Assembly (NCBI GenBank): GCA_938004185.1
Contig: CALKWN010000065.1
Coordinates: 62,001-126,000 of the forward strand
Direction: 5' to 3'
DNA length: 64,000 bases
DNA from: an uncultured candidate division WWE3 bacterium
GTDB lineage: Bacteria > Patescibacteriota > WWE3 > UBA101185 > UBA10185
Shown: piece by piece, positions 61,281-64,000 of the stretch
How positions within the stretch are numbered: position 1 is the stretch's first letter
Layout: each line of letters starts with the position of its first letter
Translations under genes and position numbers: made by a program
Notes under the pieces: model-generated
Told to the model about the DNA's origin: nothing
The model's input: only the letters and a program-made list of their open reading frames with translations
Databases searched by the model: none

Positions 61281-61346
61281 TCAGACTAATTTTAACTTTT
61301 TTGGTGCGTTTTGTGTAGGGGGTTTAAGGCGTTTATACACACAAAA

Positions 61347-63167
61347 TTACTTGGCGTAACCTTCAGCTTGAAGATTAAAAGCGTTTGCATAATTTCCGTT
61401 TAATTTCATGAGCTCTTCGTGGGTGCCTGTTTCAATAATTTTACCGTTATCCATTACAACTATGCGGTCGGCGTTTCTTACCGTAGAAAATCTGTGCGAA
61501 ATAATAATTACCGTCTTCTTTTTGAAGAATTCGTAAATCTTATTGAAAATATTGTATTCCGAAACAGGGTCGATTGCAGCGGTAGGTTCGTCGAAAATGA
61601 CAATGGGCGAGTTGCGATAGAAGAATCTGGCCAAAGCAAGTTTTTGCCACTGCCCTGTGCTCGGCCTTATTCCGCCTTTGTACTTAACACTTAATATCTG
61701 GTCGTATTTGTTGTCGTACTTTTCAATAAACTCGTGAGCGTCGGCGGCCTTTGCGGCAAGCATAATTTTATCTGTGTCGGGTTCGATGTCTGCGTCACCC
61801 AGCATAATATTTTCTTTCACGGTTAAATGAGGGTACGAATTGAAATCCTGAAACAAAACGCCCATATTTTTGTAAAGCGTAGCAATTTCAAGTTCGTTAA
61901 TGTTTTTTCCGTCTACAGTTATTTCGCCCGAACTGACTTTGTAAAATCTTGACAGCAACTTTATAAGTGTGGTTTTTCCCGCGCCGTTTTCTCCTACAAT
62001 CGCGATTTTTTCGCCGGGTTTAATTTCCAGGGTAAGATCTTCGATTACCGGCTTTGTTGTGTTGGGGTAGGCAAAAGTAATTTTGTTAAAGACAATTGAA
62101 GGTCCTTCTAAATATTTGGGGAGTTGTACAGTGCCGTCTTCAAACGCGGGCTCGGTCTGAAATAGAAGATAGGTGTCCTTTAACTGTAAAGAAAACTCGA
62201 ACAAATCATTAAAGCCCTGAATAACATTCGACATCGAAGTCTGAAGAATTCCTATCGTCCTCATCCAGAAAACAGTATCTCCGACGGTAATAGCTTTTTC
62301 TATAAGGCGCTGAAAAATTTTTACATACCCGAAAAGAATTACAATGTCGTTTAAAAATCCGAAAGAATGACCGCCGATTCTACCCTTTTTAAAAATTTTT
62401 AGCCTGTTTTCTACTAAGTAACCCTGGAGTTCGGTATATTTTTTATCAAGGTAAGAAAAAGCGTTATTTATTCCGATTTCGTGAAGCCTGACCGAGCTTG
62501 TTAAGTCGCCCGCGATGTTACCTGCTACCCTTCCCCGCTCTGTGTTGTTGTAATTAAATTGGTAGAGCTTTCTTCTAATAGATTTATCAAATAGTAAGTA
62601 AGGGGTTGAAGCGACCAGAAGTAGGGGAGCAAACCAGGGCATAAATTTTATTGTAATTATTAAAGCCGTCGCCAGTTTTACAATATCTGCAATTAAAGAC
62701 ACCGACTTTTCCATATACGGCATTATGTTGTAAAGGTATTCATCTGCGCGCGTAATTTTGTTGTTGACTTCAGGAATTTCGAGAGTTTGTATTCCGAGAG
62801 ATTTTAATTTAAAGTACTCGGATTTTCTTATATTAAATCTACTTACCACTCTAATATGAGTAGACGAATAACCTCTTAGAAAACTTATAATCGTCTCAAA
62901 AAAATTATATCCGAGAAGAATTGCAAGATATGGATATAGGTAAGAAAGATTTGCACCGGGCATTTGTGCAACATTTATGAGTTCGTCAATTGCTTTGGCA
63001 AAAATGTAAGTGTATATAAGGTCCTGCCACTTATTAACTATCGTTGTTGCAATGTAAATTGAAAAATGTACCGGGTCGATGCGAAAAATCATTGCCAACG
63101 ACCATTTACTGATTTTGACAAACTCGTTTAAATCGATTTTGTCTGCAGGTGTAACGGCAGTTTGCAT
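61347..63167 (-). CDS. ABC exporter (fused membrane and ATPase domains)
   Basis: The 606-residue half-transporter has six membrane helices (about 30-310) and an ATPase domain with Walker A GENGAGKTTLIKLL, an unusual signature STGQWQKLALARFF (the standard is LSGGQ), Walker B PIVIFDEPTAAID and the His switch in IIISHRFSTV. It would export lipids, peptides or drugs as a homodimer. It follows rplT by ten bases and precedes the giant surface protein gene by 66 bases; a role in its export is not implied by sequence. Confidence 0.9.
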   Translation of the reverse strand: MQTAVTPADKIDLNEFVKISKWSLAMIFRIDPVHFSIYIATTIVNKWQDLIYTYIFAKAIDELINVAQMPGANLSYLYPYLAILLGYNFFETIISFLRGYSSTHIRVVSRFNIRKSEYFKLKSLGIQTLEIPEVNNKITRADEYLYNIMPYMEKSVSLIADIVKLATALIITIKFMPWFAPLLLVASTPYLLFDKSIRRKLYQFNYNNTERGRVAGNIAGDLTSSVRLHEIGINNAFSYLDKKYTELQGYLVENRLKIFKKGRIGGHSFGFLNDIVILFGYVKIFQRLIEKAITVGDTVFWMRTIGILQTSMSNVIQGFNDLFEFSLQLKDTYLLFQTEPAFEDGTVQLPKYLEGPSIVFNKITFAYPNTTKPVIEDLTLEIKPGEKIAIVGENGAGKTTLIKLLSRFYKVSSGEITVDGKNINELEIATLYKNMGVLFQDFNSYPHLTVKENIMLGDADIEPDTDKIMLAAKAADAHEFIEKYDNKYDQILSVKYKGGIRPSTGQWQKLALARFFYRNSPIVIFDEPTAAIDPVSEYNIFNKIYEFFKKKTVIIISHRFSTVRNADRIVVMDNGKIIETGTHEELMKLNGNYANAFNLQAEGYAK

Positions 63168-63177
63168 AATAGAGGTC

Positions 63178-63537
63178 TTAGTTTGTTATAAATTTCTTTA
63201 CGGCTTCAACGACTTTTTCGAAGTCTTTAGGTTCGTTGATAGCCATTTCGGAAAGCGTTTTTCTGTTGAGTGTTATGTTCGCTTTTTTAAGACCTGCAAT
63301 AAATCTCGAATATTTTACATTGTATTGGGATAGAGCTCCGTTTAATCGGGCAATCCACAATCTTCTCATATCTCTTTTTTTCTGTTTTCTTCCCTCAAAA
63401 GCATGCTCACCCGCTCTTATTACGGCTTCCTGTGCTCTTTTGAAAAGTCTGCTTCTGGTTCCTCTATAACCTTTTGCCAGTTTTAATACTTTTTTATGTT
63501 TTCTGTGGCCTCTAGGCCCTCCTTTTACTCTAGACAT
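63178..63537 (-). CDS. rplT: Ribosomal protein L20
   Basis: The 119-residue protein has the L20 core: RVKGGPRGHRKHKKVLKLAKGY, then RRLWIARLNGALSQYNVKYSRFIAGLKKANI. L20 binds 23S rRNA early in assembly and represses its operon in many bacteria. Its ATG overlaps the rpmI stop by one base. Confidence 0.97.
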   Translation of the reverse strand: MSRVKGGPRGHRKHKKVLKLAKGYRGTRSRLFKRAQEAVIRAGEHAFEGRKQKKRDMRRLWIARLNGALSQYNVKYSRFIAGLKKANITLNRKTLSEMAINEPKDFEKVVEAVKKFITN

Positions 63538-63752
63538 TACTTTATTCCTTTATCCTTTTTTACCAAAAGGCTCTTAAAAATTTTTATGTGTCCTCTGTTT
63601 GTCTGTTCCTCAAGACCTTTTTTTCTGCATTTTCTCCCAGCGCTCCATTTTCTTTTTAGGTGCCCTGAGTTAACACTTTTTCTCATAAGTTTTCCTGATT
63701 TAGTTATTTTTATTCTTTTTAATAATGTTTTTTTCGATTTCATTTTAGGCAT
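63537..63752 (-). CDS. rpmI: Ribosomal protein L35
   Basis: The start is set at MPKMKSKKTLLKRIK, the conserved L35 N-terminus, preceded by GAAGGGG. The 71-residue protein is strongly basic and has the SGHLKRKWSAGRKC stretch. Confidence 0.95.
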   Translation of the reverse strand: MPKMKSKKTLLKRIKITKSGKLMRKSVNSGHLKRKWSAGRKCRKKGLEEQTNRGHIKIFKSLLVKKDKGIK

Positions 63753-63773
63753 TTTTAAAACCCCTTCTCTCAT

Positions 63774-63794
63774 TTAGAAAGCGTGTCTTTCTAA
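63774..63794. promoter_or_regulatory. Hairpin between infC and rpmI
   Basis: TTAGAAAG and CTTTCTAA form a perfect eight-base-pair stem with a five-base loop, 22 bases before the rpmI start. It may be part of the operon's control by L20, or only separate the two genes. Confidence 0.4.
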
Positions 63795-63800
63795 ACTTAC

Positions 63801-64000
63801 TCATTTAGGAAGAAATATTTCCGATACCAAAGGACCCATGCGTTTTGCAGGCCCTTCAGGTTTCGCGTCTTCCGCCAATCCCTGCTCAATTTTTTTGAGC
63901 TTCTCAAAAGCCATTTCAGGAAACATTGCTTGTCTTCCCTTCATTCTTACGGTGACCTTTACTCTATTTCCGTCATCCAAAAATTCTTTTGCTCTCTCTA
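63801..64000 (-). CDS. infC: Translation initiation factor IF-3 (C-terminal part)
   Basis: The visible 65 residues are the IF-3 C-terminal domain (AKEFLDDGNRVKVTVRMKGR, then MAFEKLKKIEQGL and the final EIFLPK). The 5' part lies beyond the window. The infC-rpmI-rplT order is the usual one. IF-3 prevents premature subunit joining and proofreads start codons. Confidence 0.93.
   Translation of the reverse strand, partial: ERAKEFLDDGNRVKVTVRMKGRQAMFPEMAFEKLKKIEQGLAEDAKPEGPAKRMGPLVSEIFLPK

Noticed and set aside
1..64000. tRNA, rRNA, tmRNA or insertion sequences
   Set aside because: No characteristic cloverleaf arms, conserved rRNA stretches, transposase genes or terminal repeats were seen by eye; a covariance-model search would be decisive.

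Overview
The window is a gene-dense, roughly 40% GC bacterial chromosome segment. It most resembles a member of the Candidate Phyla Radiation (Patescibacteria). Reasons: compact gene set, many one-base junctions and overlaps, shortened versions of universal proteins (LspA-like, PheT without its N-terminal tRNA-binding domain, L32 without its zinc cysteines), a type IV pilus locus, a membrane pyrophosphatase and a giant LamG surface protein. The phylum cannot be resolved from this window; no rRNA or tRNA gene was found.

Layout. 0.2-8.8 kb: TraR/DksA-like protein, LspA-like peptidase, RluA-type pseudouridine synthase, an LCP/LytR_C envelope protein, a VirD4/TraG-like ATPase with a partner protein, a TPR protein, yebC, ruvC and a polytopic membrane protein. 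8.8-9.65 kb: an 860-base gene-free AT-rich region with direct repeats and a 28-base dif-like palindrome just before a Xer-type recombinase. 10.8-19.6 kb, minus strand: rnhB, gyrA, hppA, a small unknown, gyrB and a delta'-like clamp-loader gene. 19.7-25.2 kb: pilB-pilT-pilC-pilin-pilD. 25.2-27.0 kb: a divergent histidine kinase and response regulator. 27.2-38.4 kb: secreted proteins, a cysteine-rich putative pilus adhesin, two PilX-like proteins, a separately controlled probable major pilin, five further pilin-like proteins and pilMNO. 38.4-41.3 kb, minus: rpmF-nusB-acp-like-rnc-rpsP-khpA-trmD. 41.5-46.7 kb, minus: small unknowns, rsmD, recG, a 41-residue membrane protein, tyrS and a three-gene small-ORF cluster. 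46.8-52.5 kb: class A PBP, pheS, pheT. 52.6-61.3 kb, minus: a 2905-residue surface protein. 61.3-64 kb, minus: ABC exporter, rplT, rpmI, infC (cut by the window edge).

Main observations. (1) The giant protein has six LamG-like domains; in two of them an array of exactly seven Kelch-like repeats, probably a seven-bladed propeller, is inserted at the same internal point. (2) At least seven genes have a -10 box ending exactly six bases before the start codon, which predicts leaderless mRNAs. A second class (pilin, hppA, small unknowns) has strong Shine-Dalgarno sites and hairpin terminators. (3) The dif-like palindrome sits next to its likely recombinase. (4) The ACP-like protein lacks the phosphopantetheine serine. 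Together the genes suggest a small-genome cell that invests in retractile pili and a large surface protein, presumably for attachment or DNA uptake, and uses a pyrophosphate-driven ion pump.
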